Below, piece after piece: positions 24,001 to 39,000 of a DNA stretch of 64,000 nt. Where the stretch lies: contig NC_088301.1 in assembly GCF_032854445.1 (NCBI RefSeq), positions 40,907,187-40,971,186 of the forward strand, in the 5' to 3' direction. The DNA comes from Liolophura sinensis (taxonomy: Eukaryota; Mollusca; Polyplacophora; Chitonida; Chitonidae). Below the pieces are notes generated by a model. That model saw nothing but the letters and a program-made list of their open reading frames with translations. It was not told the DNA's origin and did no database searches. How positions within the stretch are numbered: position 1 is the stretch's first letter; every line of letters begins with the position of its first letter. Position numbers and translations under genes: made by a program.

Positions 24001-27000
24001 GCCCTTTGGCAGCAAGACTAAGGTGATTGAAGTGCTAAGTGAGGGGATGACCCTGCTACACGAGAGAGGCCATGAGGAGTACGAGAAGGTCCTAAACCGC
24101 ATCATCAACCCCAAGGCGATCACTATGGGTCAGCTCTTTGGCCAGTTTGACCCCGTTTCTCATGAGGTCAGTTGGAAACCTTAACATGGATCTTGAACAT
24201 TTCGTTGTAGGTGGTTTACACTGAACAAGATTTGAATTTCCACCAGTAAACAAAGCAAGTATTGATAATAAAGATTCTTGCCTTTTGACAAGCACTAACT
24301 GTTTCGTATCATGAAGTGAAGTTTAGTGGATAATCAAGTAAAGCATGTTTTCATTCCAGTGGACAGATGGAGTGGTGGCCAACACATTCCGTGAGTTTGC
24401 CTCCACAGACACTCCGGACAGGAAGTGGGTGGTTTTTGATGGGCCCATTGACGCATTGTGGATCGAGAACATGAATACAGTGTTGGACGACAACAAGAAG
24501 CTGTGTCTGATGAGCGGAGAGATCATCCAGATGTCATCAGTTATGAGCCTCATCTTTGAAACCATGGACTTGTCACAGGCCTCGGTAAGACTGATGTTCT
24601 AACAGACTTTCACTAAAAATTGCATAAAAATGTATTAAAAGTCACAAACATTTCATCAGTAGCCTATACTTATACTTGTACAACTTATCTGTTTCAGCCT
24701 GCTACTGTTAGTCGCTGTGGCATGGTCTACCTGGAGCCCACATCCTTGGGGTGGCGGCCCCTGGTCAGATCATGGCTGAACCAGCTCCCTCAGATCTACC
24801 ACGGGGATGGACTGGAGCTCATTGAGGCCATGTTTGAGTGGTTACTGGACCCCTGCATGACCTTCGTAAGAAAGAACTGTCGGGAATATGTGTCAGCCGG
24901 CCAGGCCAACTGCGTCAAGTCCCTCATGAACCTGTTTGACATGCTAATGCATGAAGCAATCAATAAAGAAGATGCTGCTCATAACAAGCACATTAGAACG
25001 TACATACAGGTGAGATTATCTCTTTTATGTAGCAAAAGATCTTGATGTGAAATAAAACCTTGTTCTTTCAGGAATGTTCACATCATGTTTATGAGCTATC
25101 AGTTCATCATTTAAATTTGTTAAACCTTATTATGTTTTGTACGTGTGTACTTTCTCAAATGTATAGTCACCATTAAACATACATATTAACCACTTGAAAT
25201 GGACTTGATATTATTTGACTTTTTCTCCAGACCTCCATCATGTTTGGGATTGTCTGGTCCATTGGTGCTATGGTAGACACAGATGGACGGGCCAGATTTG
25301 ATGCTTTCTACCGTGAACTTTTGATGGGAAAGCATGAGGACAATCCTGTACCCAAGCAACTGGGTAAAATGGACTCACCCTTTCCCAGTGATCATTTGGT
25401 GTACGACTTCATGTATGAGGTGAGTACAGTATGGTGGACTGTTGATCATGAACATCTGTTGTACACCCAAAATGAACTTCTGATTACCTCAGATTTACTT
25501 ATTTGAGAATGTTTTAGAGACCTGATATTTGAATTAATTTATTCGTAAGTGGCAAAAGTAGGTAAGTCATTCTGGGAAAGAAGAAAAAGCCTTAAATGTA
25601 CATAAAATTCTTATAAATCTTTTTTTTTTCCATTAAAGATTTTGACATTAAATGTTATTTCAGCAAAAAGCTCGCGGCCAATGGAGACACTGGAATGACC
25701 GTATCAGGGGTGCCGAAATCAAGACGAAGAATATTCGACAAATGCTTGTTCCAACAATGGACACAGAACGGTACACTTTTCTGATGGATTTGTGTATTCA
25801 CCATGAAAGGTGAGTAGGACTGTAGAAAATATTATGATTCTATTGTAGTTTACTTGACAGTGTGTCTAAATATATACATTTACTTTAACATACAGTATGT
25901 CCAATAAATTTGTGAAATACTTTATCTTATAGCTGAGTTAGTTTTGATTTTTTTTTTTATTTATTACTTAGACCTGCACTGTTTGTGGGACCAACTGGGA
26001 CAGGTAAAAGTGCCTATGTTCAAGAAAAGCTGATGAATGGTTTACCCAAGGAGAAATATCTACCAGCTTTTGTGAATTTCTCAGCCCAAACCAGTGCCAA
26101 CCAGACACAGGTAAGACTGAATAAGAAAAGGGGGAGATTTTTTATTTATATAGCAAGTTAAAGTGTACTATCATACCTTGCCGTTTTTACTGATGTAATC
26201 TTGGAATCACAGTCACCGGTTCACTAAAATACAGAATGTTGCACAGTGAAGTTTGAATATCATAAGTGTTGCCTGAGTGACTGATGAAAGATAATCCATG
26301 AGACACTGCTACAAGCAATAATTAAATGTTTTTTGTGTCAGTAATTTGTCTGCATCGACGTCATGTAAAGGCTGAATCATTGGTCAGTCCTTGATAATTT
26401 TGATCTTTTACTCGTATATTATTAATAAGGTTTGTTTAATAAAAGATAGTGGTTAACTTTTCATTCTAGTTCATCATCATGTCCCGTTTGGACAAAAGAA
26501 GGAAGGGTGTCTTCGGGCCACAAGTTGGGAAAAAAGCTGTGATTTTTGTGGACGACTTGAACATGCCAGCGAAAGAAACATATGGAGCACAACCACCAAT
26601 AGAGCTACTTCGTCAATACATTGACCATGGAAACTGGTTTGTATATTAATTTGTTACCCTTTGTATTTAGAAGGCCTAATGGGGTATGTTTCTGTCAATT
26701 GGCTGACCTTTTAGATGCTAGTGATGTACAGTGTGTTGGTTCAATCCCTTCCAAGGAATCCCTCCATTGAGATTGTAATTGTAGTGGAGTTTAAATGGCC
26801 TACATGAAGTTTGTTGGAGACCTCTTACTTTCCAAGGATAAGACCTATATATAAAGCTTGTAGTGCAGTTCTCACGTGTGGGAAAGTTCACCAGTCACTA
26901 GCAAAATATACTCTTCCATCGACTGTTAAACTTTGTTTAAGTCAGTTATTCATGAACACGATGTTAAACTGCCATCAGATAAATAAATAGAAACTATGAC

Positions 27001-30000
27001 TTTTGCCATAAGATTCTTTTTTCTGGTATTTAAGTATCGTGTTATTTTTGTTTAGGTATGATCTGAAGGACACCTCCAAGCTTGTTCTCCAGGACATATT
27101 GTTTATGGCAGCCATGGGCCCCCCTGGCGGAGGCCGCAATGACATCACACCTCGCTTCATGAGACACTTTCTCCTGGTGGCCATGAATCCGTTCAATGAT
27201 GAAACAATGGTGAAGATTTTCTCTACCATGATTTCAACGTACATGAGGGTGAGTAGTTGAATGTAATTCATCAGATAATGAAATAACCATGCAAGGTATT
27301 TTGTAAAGCAGTCTAAATCTTGTGACCCTGATGTAAGTATCAAAAGTTGACTGTTCCTAGTTTCCATGTGGCCAGTAGGATAGTTATCATTGTCCTCTCA
27401 GTGTGATTCCACGTATCGTTTTGTTTAATAGGCTGAGGAGTTTCCGACGGATATCTTCGGGATGGGCTCTCAGATTATCCATGCCACACTGGACGTCTAT
27501 AAACAAGCTATGGAAAACCTGCTTCCCACACCAGCCAAGTCCCACTACGTCTTCAATCTCAGAGACTTCTCCAGGGTCATACTCGGGGTGTGCCTTATTA
27601 GAAAGGGCGAGGTGGAAAACAAGAGAACATTGATTAGGTAACATTTTTTGTTGTGCTATACAATGCAGCCTTCTAACAACAGACTGGATATTTCTTGACA
27701 CCTGTTTAATAAGACATGGCCATTGTCATTTTCTTGTGTTCTATATGATATACTTACCACTATCTTTGTTCTTGTTTTGACTGTTACAGACTGTGGGTCC
27801 ATGAAGTCATGCGAGTGTTCTATGACAGACTTGTAGATGATGGTGACACAGCCTGGTTGTTTGGGTGAGTCTTGCATTCTTTACCACGTTTGGCTGACTT
27901 TGTAGAGCTGGTATTAGCTGAAGAACTAAGTGTAAAGCTCACATGTCCTTGGAGATCCTTTCAGTGGAAATTTTTATTTTTTATAATTATTTTGTTCAAA
28001 CTAAAATGGTTTCCTACTTATTGTCTCTTTTCTCCTTCAGAGTTGTACAGGGGTGTGTAAAAGAACATTTCAAGGATAGCTTTGATGGTGTGTTTGAACA
28101 CCTTGCAAATGGAGGAGCAGGTGGCAAGGTAAGATTGAAGATTAGCTTTGCCATTATTACCCCTTGTATCAATATTATTACCATTTCTGACATGTCTTGA
28201 GCAGTGTTTATATTCCACTCATATCTATAAAAATGATCCTGCTTTGGATGTTGAGTCATTGGATTTATGGGGAGCCTTTCCAATATTGCTAATTCAGACT
28301 ACTTTTCTGTCTTTCGTTCATTCCTGCCGTAATGGTGACGGTTTATGAGTGAACAAGTAATGTATTATTCATGCATTGCAATAGAACACTGATCAGATCG
28401 GTTTGAACCTGGAGTTGCCTTTGCATGGGGAAAAGTATTGGTACACGTACAGTTGTGTATTACTAGTTGTTTTGTGGAAGCTAATGTATTCCTAGTGAAG
28501 TATAAAAGTGGACATGATGATCGGTCACATTAATGTCTAATATGGTGTTCCCAACAGTGTATGGAGGAGGACTTGCGCAGTTTGCTGTTTGGAGACTACA
28601 TGGAGCCAGATGCCGAGCCAGAGGACCGTGTGTACTCAGAGGTCAAATCCCTGGAGGGCATGTACACTGTGGTAGAGCAGTGTCTCGAGGAGTACAACAA
28701 CACACACAAGACACGCATGAATCTCGTCATTTTCAGGTAATTCACATATTCTCATGTCTCATACATTATCTAGGCGAAATGTTAAATGATCTGAAGTAAA
28801 AATATGTGAAATGTAGCAAGTACATTGAAAGTTTAATGATTAACACAGTTTATGCAAATTTTCTTTTCAGATATGTGTTGGAACATTTGTCACGTATCTG
28901 TCGCATTTTACGTACCCCTGGTGGTAATGCCCTCCTGGTTGGAGTTGGTGGCAGTGGGCGTCAGTCTCTGACACGTCTGGCAACGGCTATGGCAGGATAC
29001 ACAGTATTTCAGCCTGAAATCTCTAAAAACTATGGAAAAACAGAATGGAGAGAAGATATCAAGGTAAGTGGCATTCCATTTTCGATCACCATTTTGTTTT
29101 GAGATATGTATGCTCAACTTTGATCAGTGCCGGAGAACACACAATATTAGTGCTTTTGGCCTTTTGTTGGGAGCTAATAGTGATTTGTGCATTCTACAGG
29201 CACTGCTGAAGAACACTGGAGCTCAGGGAAAGACAACCTCATTTCTCATTTCTGATACACAAATCAAGGAAGAGGCATTCTTGGAGGACATTGACAGTTT
29301 ACTAAACACGGGAGAGGTCCCCAACTTATTTGCCCCAGATGAGAAAGCAGAGATTATGGAGGTGAGTGTGCTGGAAACAGTTAAAGTGTATCTTAGAACA
29401 AGGCATTTGGTTAACAATACCAGAAACAAAGTCACACTTATCCTCCTTGTCAAATAAATGAGAACTTGAACAATTTCTTTCATTTTAACAGGCTGTTCGA
29501 CCACTAGCCCAAGCTGGAGATAAAAATGCTGACTTCAGCCCTCTGGCCCTTTTTGCATACTTTGTAAACCGTTGCCGAGAGAACCTCCACATCTTGATAG
29601 CATTCAGCCCTATTGGTGATGCATTCAGGAACAGGCTGAGACAGTACCCCTCCCTGATCAACTGCTGCACTATCGACTGGTTCCAGGTACAGTCTTTACA
29701 CAATAAGTCCATATTGCATGTGCACCATAAGATGTGTAGGGTACAGCTGCATTGAAAATACTTATTAACAAGGAATAGTTGTATCCTAAATGTAACCTAT
29801 TGTCTCATTCTGTATGCTTTAATAATGTTTATTAACAATATTGACATGTGTACATTCATGGTTTGATTATAAGTGTGCTAATTTGTGATGTTTGTATACC
29901 TGACAGCCTTGGCCAAATGATGCCCTGGAACGTGTAGCCAATAAATACTTGGAGCACATGGAAGTGGAAGATGAAGCAAAGCTGGAGACTGTGCACATTT

Positions 30001-33000
30001 GCAAATACTTCCATCAGAGCTCACGATCGCTGTCAGAAAGGTCAGCAATTTACTTAACATAATTCATGGATGTTTTTTTTTTTAAATTCTCTTTCCATCT
30101 AAGCAGATATCAGAGAGTTATATGCTAGATTATCTGGTTTTGAGTTTGCTGTTTCCTGTAGCAAACCTGTTGTATAATGCTGTTTCTCGTTTGCTTTCCA
30201 GGTATCTAGCTGAGCTTGGCCGCCATAACTATGTCACACCTACTTCTTACTTGGAGCTCATCAATGCGTTCAAGACACTGCTGACCATGAAGCAGGATGC
30301 CACTATGAAGGCTAAGAGGAGATACGTCGTTGGTCTGGAAAAACTGGCCTTTGCAGCCTCACAGGTGTGTGTCTCATGCTCCTGAAGTTAACGCCTGGAC
30401 ACGCCAGAGGATATAGAGCCATGTGTGGTGAATTTATAGTAACTAGATATTATCTACTGTGCTAGAAATGTAAATGTACTAAATTCATGTCATGTACATG
30501 ATGATGGCAATATATTCTGTGGACCTCTCTCTCAATACCAATGCTAATTGAACATGGCATTGAAGTTATCTCTCTTGTTGACAGGTAGCAGACATGCAGC
30601 AGGAGCTGGAGAGTCTCCAGCCTCAGTTGGTTATCTCTGCAGAGGAGAATTCGAAAATGATGGTTGTGATAGAGAAGGAGTCTGCAGAGGTAGAGGACAC
30701 AAGTAAGAAGGTGAAGGAAGACGAGAAAGTGGCCAATGAGCAGGCTGCTGCAGCCCAAGCACTGAAAGATGAGTGTGAGGATGACCTGGCTGAGGCTTTA
30801 CCTGCCCTTGAGGCTGCTCTCTCTGCTCTAGACACACTCAAGGTATGCACATCGATTGGCAACAGGCCGTTAATAAGCAGATTTACTTCAATATCTATCG
30901 CCTGATTGTCTTTGAAAGGACTGAAAAGTGCATGTTTGCATTTATTATCCCTCAGAGTTGTTTCAGACAATTACTCTCTAATCCGAATGTTTGTCAGATG
31001 CCTCTCTCAATCGATACATCAAAAACTCGTTTTAGCACACACCTGGTCAAGGTGAGACACAATTTTCACACTCTTCGTGTCAATATTTTCGTTTCCTCCT
31101 GAACAAATCACAGTAACTTACATTGTACAATGTATTGTCATCTGTTTCAATCAAAATCAGAGAATATTTGGATTATTTGTTACAGCCCTCCGATATTACC
31201 ATTGTCAAATCAATGAAGAACCCTCCGAGTGGAGTAAAACTGGTGATGGCTGCTGTCTGTGTGATGAAGGATATAAAGGCAGAGAAGATCAATGATCCAT
31301 CTGGTACTGGACAGAAGGTAGGTCACCCAACACCCAGCTGTTAGATATGGGAAGTGATAATAAGTGTCATCGACACATGAATACATGCCCAATGTCCTAG
31401 AATCTTAAACAGAGAATATTTTCCATTTGTGATATAGATCCTCCCTGTACTACAAGCATAGAATATGATCTTGGTTTAGAATTTCACAAACAATTTTGAC
31501 ATTGGTTAACAGTTGAATTTGTTTTTGTTTTTTTTTTGTTCTGTTCCAGATTCTTGACTATTGGGGCCCATCTAAGAAACTGTTAGGAGACATGAACTTT
31601 TTGGCTATGCTGAAGGAATATGACAGAGACAACATTGCAGTGAGTAATATCATTAAACAGTAACACTTTGACAGCTTCATGCTGTAATATGTGCCTAGCT
31701 GTGGTTGAAGAAAATCAGTTTCTGGTAGTAATATTTTCTGACCATTCTTTTGATGGTCGTGAGTTTTGGCCTGGTTTTCTTCCACCAAAATATTAGTCAT
31801 AGTGTAAAAGAAATATTCTTGAGTACTGCATCAAAGAAATAAATAATTGCTGACTATGTAATATCCTCTTTTTTTAATTCACCTTGTTCATGACATTATT
31901 GACACATAGAGATTGAATTCTGTTACGATGGGGACCTTTTTGCCTAAAGTCACATGGGCCAAAGCTATGACGTCTGTTGTTTGTTCCTGACTTTGCACTC
32001 AGGTATTACAAGAGAGCAGTGGTCAATCCTGCTTTGACCTGAGGTGTGCAGGAAAGTACCCACTGATTTGGATTTCAAGTGGACAGTTTTAAATCTTGCT
32101 CATTGTCTGATATATTTATGATTGTTACACACCTTTTTTTTTTTTTAGCCTCACATCATGGCAAAGATCCGCAAGGAGTATGTTAGTAATCCAGAGTTTG
32201 ATCCAACAAAGGTAGCTAAGGCTTCGTCAGCTGCTGAAGGGCTGTGCAAATGGGTAACTGCTATGGAAATCTATGACAGGGTGGCTAAAGTGGTGGCACC
32301 CAAGAAAGCTAAGTTGGCTGAGGCTGAGTCAGAGTTGAACACAACCATGGCCTTACTGAATGCAAAGCGAGCTGAGTTGGCTGCAGTCGAAAAGCGCCTG
32401 GCAGACCTGAAGGCATCCTTCAAGGAAATGACTGACAAAAAAGAGCAGTTAGAATTCCAAGTGGATCTGTGTGGAAAGAAGCTTGTACGTGCTGAAAAGC
32501 TGATCAATGGTCTTGGGGGTGAAAAGACAAGGTGGACACAAGCTGCCAAGGATCTACAGGACATCTATGACAATCTCATTGGTGATGTGTTGATATCAGC
32601 AGGTGTCATTGCTTACCTGGGTCCCTTTACAGCAGCATTCAGAGACACATGCACGAAGGACTGGGTCAACCAATGTCTGGTAAGAGAAAAAGGGATTTTA
32701 TCTGGTACACTTAAATGCTGATCATGTGATAAAAAGGTGAACATCAATTTGAAAATGTCTTAAGCTGTAACACATGATCTTTCATAATTTCTGTTAACCT
32801 TTGTAAGCTACAGTTCATCATTTTTGACGAAATAATTTGTATTTTCTGTGAAAAGAATGGCTATAGCTTTATTTAACAGTTTTAACATGTTTATTTCCTC
32901 AGCAAAGGAAAATTCCATGCTCCTCAGATTTCTCTCTAACAAAAACTCTTGGAGAACCCATAAAAATCCAAGCCTGGAATATTGCGGGCCTTCCTCGTGA

Positions 33001-36000
33001 CAGCTTTTCCATTGACAACGGTGTCATTGTTGCCAACTCTAGAAGATGGTAAGCAAATAAATGGTATAGGGTACTTCATAGTGTTTAACAAAACTAATTT
33101 CCTGTGTGAGAAACCGGTAGCTATTTGAGTTCAGCCAACCCTCAGCTTTGCAACCCGGAATCACAAATGTTTTGCTGATTGATGAAATTAAGTGCTCATT
33201 TTTTACATGTTGACTCAATACTGTCCTTGTTCACAGTATTGTTGCCTTTGGTGATACAGTTTGGATATCTATTTCCACACCCCTCTCACCGAACCCACTA
33301 CCCCACACACCCGCACTTCTCTTACTGTATCTCTTTTCTATTTTCACAAGGCCACTCATGATAGATCCCCAGGGACAGGCCAACAAGTGGATCAAAAACA
33401 TGGAGAAAGATTTCAGCATGTCTGTGATAAAATTAACCGATGCTGATTACATGCGGAATCTGGAAAATGCCATCACATTTGGAAATCCTGTGCTCCTGGA
33501 AAATGTAGGAGAAGAGCTCGATCCTTCACTTGAACCTCTCTTGCTTAAGCAAACCTTCCGACAAAGTAAGTGTCTGGAAGGAAACACAAACCTGCTATAT
33601 TGATTGCTTTCTCGTTTGCAGCGAATAATTCAACATCCATGTATCTGTATAGGTGATTACCAATAATTGAAGGCTCCTATTGTTTTTAATTACAGTAGCT
33701 GACTTCTGCATTGACTAACAATTCAAATTCTAAATCAATCCAATATTAATAATGTGTTTACTAAATACTTTACCTCGGTTTGTTACAGAGGAACCTGGTG
33801 AGTGCGAAAGTTCTTGTATCAGCAGATCTGGTTAAATTTTTAGTTTAAGCATGCACACCTGCAAAACTTGGTCAACAGTGTGTTAAAATGTTACTACTTC
33901 ACATAAAGAAAATGATTCAGGTTTCATCATTACATTTAAATCTATTGTTAAGTTAACTACTGATGGTTGTGGGCTTCTAGGTTTCCTCCCAACATAATGC
34001 TGTCCATCATAATAGAAATGAAATATTCTAGAGTAAAACACCAATCAAACAAATAAATGAAGAAATATTGTTGAGTCTTGTAATGATCACAGTCTTAACA
34101 TTATGGCACAATGTTGAACCAACATGCAGAATTTTTTAATAGGTGTCAGATAAATTATTTGTAATAAGTTACATTTTGTCATCTAGACATACTTTAGTAT
34201 GTGGAAATGTAGATGACTTTGTGACAATTTGCAGTCTTCCTGATACTCACTGATGTTTCATCTGCACCCTGATTATTATGTTACTTTGATAGTAGTACTG
34301 TATGTGTATATATTCGACTTTTACCTATACCTGTTTTAGATCTTTATTACCTTTTCTGTTTAGCCTTATATTTGTTCTCTCTGTCCAATTTACCCAACTC
34401 TTGGGTTTATTTATGGATGTCTTTGACTGTAGTGGTATTAGGTTTATTTCATGTAGATGCATGCAGTGTTGTATGAAACTGTATGGGAATTACTTGTATA
34501 TAATTATGTGAATTCCTGTTGTGGTTATGTATGCTTGCATTCATGTGGAAACTGATGACAGTTCATTCAAGTAGACATTAAACTTATTCTCAGCAACATA
34601 TTTTCATAATGATACTGTGAACTTTCAAGCATAATGCTTCTGATGACATGTCTGTTGGCATACTATGACCAGTTATTTCATGAACTACTTACATGTAGAA
34701 AAAAATGCTTATTTAAATCTCACTTATACACAAAGTATCATGAACACTGTAAATGTATGAGCGATGAAGATTATCAGCCTCTGACTTCTGCTGTCTTCTT
34801 CTCAGCTGGCGTTGACATGATACGACTGGGAGAAAACATCATAGAGTATAGCCAGGACTTCCGCTTCTACATCACAACCAAGTTGCGCAATCCCCATTAT
34901 CTCCCAGAGGTGGCGGTAAAAGTGTCTCTGTTAAACTTCATGATCACACCTGAGGGTCTGGAGGACCAACTCCTAGGGATTGTGGTAGCAAAAGAGAAGT
35001 GAGTATGCATTAAATTATCTGAAGGAGCAGCTTGGAGGCTGTGCCACAGTAATGCTCTTAGATGTAAACATTTTTTGGGTAAAATCCCTGACTAATGTAG
35101 TCGACAAATGTTGGCAGTTGTGAAAGAGCGGATGCATGTTCTGATTATTTTTAGTGGATATAAATCCAAGATAAAATCAAAAACACAGAATAGAACCTGT
35201 GGTAATGGTTGTAATTTGGAATTTAAACATGTGTTTGTGAGAAGATCAGCTGACTATAAAGTGTTTTAATTCTTTAGGCCTGATCTTGAGGAAGAAAGAC
35301 AAGCCCTTATTGTAACGAGTGCTGCAAATGCACGGCAGCTGAAAGAAGTAGAAGACAAGATCCTCCACACTCTTTCTGCCTCAGAAGGCAACATCCTTGA
35401 AGACGAGTCAGCCATCCAAATTCTGGATTCTTCCAAAGTCCTTGCAGATGAAATTTCCAAAAAGCAAAAGGTTTGTCAATCAATAAAAGATGTCTTGTTA
35501 TTATTTCTTAGGTAAATTGATGTGTCATTTGACCTGCCGTGCATCCTGAGACTTGAGGACGAGCTACACGAGTTGCATTGCTTGTGTACTATTAAGTGTT
35601 TTATGAACACTTATGCAAAGATAATTATGACATAATAAAGGAAAAAAAAAACAAGATGTGTATGTATTAACTATATTGGCAATGGTAGCTTTATAATGTA
35701 GAAAGATTTTCTTTCTTCCTTCTTATAGATTGCTGAGGAAACAGAAAAGAAGATAGATGCGTCTCGGGCTGGTTATCGACCAATAGCAAAGCATTCCTCC
35801 ATTCTTTTCTTCTCTATTGCTGACTTGCCAAATATTGACCCCATGTATCAGTATTCCTTGACATGGTTTGTCAACCTGTATGTCATGTCTATTCATGACA
35901 GGTAAGTTATATCCCAAGCTTTTTTCTCAACTTTTCCCCTTCACAATAAAGAACAAATTTAGTAATAATAGACAAAGTTACAAATATATCTATTGTTATA

Positions 36001-39000
36001 ATGTGGAAATCAAATTTCATTAGAAATGAGAAAATACCAAAACAAAATAATTAATTTACAGATAATTTGCTTTTCTTAAATTATACATTTTTTTATTTTT
36101 ATGTATCCTATTATTCAATCAGTAAGACCTTGTTCAAGTTGAAAATAAGCTTATAGAGCTGTGGAATCTGCAATTCATGAAATTTACATGCATGTGACTA
36201 GGATAAATATTTCCTGTACAGCTGGCAAGTGTAATTATATTTTAAGAACATTACCATTGTTTCACTCTACATGTGGTTTTCATCTCAAATTTGCCTTTCA
36301 GCAATAAGTCAAAAATACTGGAACGTCGACTTCGATATCTAAGGGATTACTTTCAATATCAACTTTACGACAATGTATCTCGGTCCATATTTGCCAAGCA
36401 CAAACTTGTGTTTGGATTTTTGTTATGTGCTAAATTACAGTTGTAAGTACAAGGCGACCCTATCAAGTAGAGCCTACTGCCCTATCCCTTGCTGAAATTA
36501 GCTAACACTATTTTCTGGGGGATTTGTATAATTCCCTGTATCCCTGAATTGCATCAGTTTCCCCCATGGCTCTGCCATATACGTCTGCTTGTTCACTTCC
36601 TGCAAGGGGCCTCGATCTGCACCCATAACCAGTCACCCTCCAGCCTTCGCATACATATATATTACTTTAGCAATGATTATTACCAGATTACTTTTCGTAT
36701 GAATCTTACCCTTGATCCCCAATAATCCCTAGCTTGCCAAACTTTTCTTTGTAGGTAGTCATAAGGGTAGTTATATGCTTAGACCTTTTTTAACATTCTA
36801 GTAGTTTTGGTTGTAATAAAAAGCTGTTATTATTTTCCCACTCTTCCAATGTCCCATGCTTTTTCCATTTCCAGCAACAAGTCAAAGATATTGGAGAGGC
36901 GTCTTCGCTACTTGTCTGACCATTTTACTTACAGTCTTTACTGTAATGTTTGTCGATCTCTTTTTGAGAAAGACAAACTTCTATTCTCTTTCATCCTCTG
37001 CTCCAATATAATGTCGTAAGTAGCTTTACTAACCTAGCTGTTCTGCGCTAAATGTTCACTAACCCATTCACCATTGTCTTTCACATTTTATATATTACTT
37101 TATATACTCCGTATTACTTGCACTTAAAATATTAATATGTGTATGTGTGATTTTGTGTGATGTTTTTTACCGCCCTTTAATGTATTGTGTAATTGACAAT
37201 TAGGACATATTTAAAACAGAAGACAGAAGCCTGAATTCTTCAGGATGGTGTACTATATTTCAATACTAAGTTGCCTTTAAATGTATGTTGTTATAACTGT
37301 GGGTGGAATAACATATTGTACTTAAGTTTCATTTTCTGAAAGCCTGTGTTGATTATGAGTGTCTGACACTTTTTTACTGTTGTTGGTTATGGTGAATGTT
37401 TACATGGAATTCTGTTGATTTATTTTTCTTATTTTAATTGACTTCGTGTGGACAAGACTTGAAACTATTGTATCTTGGCATCTTTAGATTGACACATATG
37501 ATAATAGTATTGCTAAATACTACAGTAAAAGTAATATAATAATATACATGTACATTTTGGGAAAAATATTTCCAATACATGTATAAGAGACTATGGTATA
37601 TAGAAAAAAGCAAGCATAATGCTGGCAGTGGGATAGTTGGCAAGTTGCTCACATATGTCATTCTCTTGAGAATTTTAAAGTTTTCTAAAATTTTATTATA
37701 AGTGAAATAGTGGTCATCTGTTGCTGTGACCTATGGGTGGCTAACCAGCTGTCTTTTTCATCTGTCAGAGCTAAAGGAGACATGGACATGCAGGAGTACA
37801 TGTTCTTCCTAACAGGAGGCATTGGCTTGGAGAATAAGCTAATCAACCCTGACAACACCTGGCTCTCTGACAAGAGCTGGGATGAGATCTGCCGGCTGTG
37901 TGAGTTAAAAGCCTTCAGAAAGTTCAGGTGAGTCTGCTGTCGTATGAAAGTGTATTTGGACATCAGCGAACATCTCAGTGTTTGTCGGCATTTGACTAGT
38001 TATATGAGCTTGTACAAAAGTAGGTGGTTTAATTTACGCATCTGGGAATCTGTCTATGTTTTTAGTGCAGGTTCTCTATTTATTACAGGTTGAGGTTGAG
38101 CCAAGTTAAGGGCTATAGATAGTATACTAAATTAACTGCTAATCAGGAAAGCAATTTGTTCAGCCTTTTCCACATTTCCTTTGTCCTTTACAGAGAAAGC
38201 TTTGTTGACAACTTGGACCAGTGGAAAGAATTTTACAACTCAAAGGAGCCTCACAAAGTGGAACTGCCAGACCCATGGCACACAACGCTTAATGACTTCC
38301 AGCGGATGATGGTGCTTCGAGCGATCCGGCCAGACAAAGTAAGAACACAGAATACAGCACTGATATAATTACGCACCTATGAATAATCCGCATTAGTGGA
38401 TCATCCCAGCTCTTCCAACTTTCCCTTTTGTTAACCTGACTTTGCTTACCTTCTGGTCTGTTACGTGTTGTTTTTTTTTTTTTTGTAGGTTGTGCCTGCC
38501 ATCACTGCATTTGTCATGGAAAAGTTGGGAAAGAAGTTTGTGGAACCTCCTCCGTTTGATCTAGCTAAGAGTTATGCCGATTCCAATTGTTGTGCTCCTC
38601 TCATCTTTGTTCTGTCTCCTGGAGCAGACCCTACCATGGCACTGCTGAAGTATGCAGATGACAAGGGCTTTGGAGGAAACAAGTTTAACTCTATCTCCCT
38701 AGGACAAGGACAGGTATGCAAGTAATACAGCTACAAAATATAGCAAGATTCTAACATGAAATTTATGTGAGACGAAATCACAACATCAGATAGAATTGTG
38801 TTCACGTGTTAATCCTTTCATTTTTAATGAATACAACTGACTTGGAGAAGCAGGATTCAGATTAAATGAAATGTATTCCAAGAACTGTTATTAGTAATTT
38901 TGTTACCCATTCACTTGTGTGTAATCAGCTATTTTTCTGTGCATTAGCTTTTGCTCAAGTTTTATATGATACAATTTTTATTTTATTTGTCTATTTCTAG

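Larger units (their letters stand above)
32903..35901 (+). other. DNAH12: DNAH12 exons 49-53: AAA5 and buttress (about residues 2892-3198)
   Basis: Exons: 32903-33048, 33351-33565, 34806-34998, 35278-35470, 35729-35901. AAA5 is non-catalytic in dyneins. Recognisable text includes [50 protein letters not shown] and [18 protein letters not shown]. Exons 52-53 encode the heptad-rich buttress (strut), which contacts the stalk, followed by [18 protein letters not shown]. The 1.24 kb intron after exon 50 holds a possible 9-nt microexon at 33789-33797. Confidence 0.93.

Noticed and set aside
32271-32564. Minus-strand open frame of 97 codons
   Set aside because: Antisense of the DNAH12 CC2 stalk exon; codon bias of the coiled coil keeps the opposite frame open.
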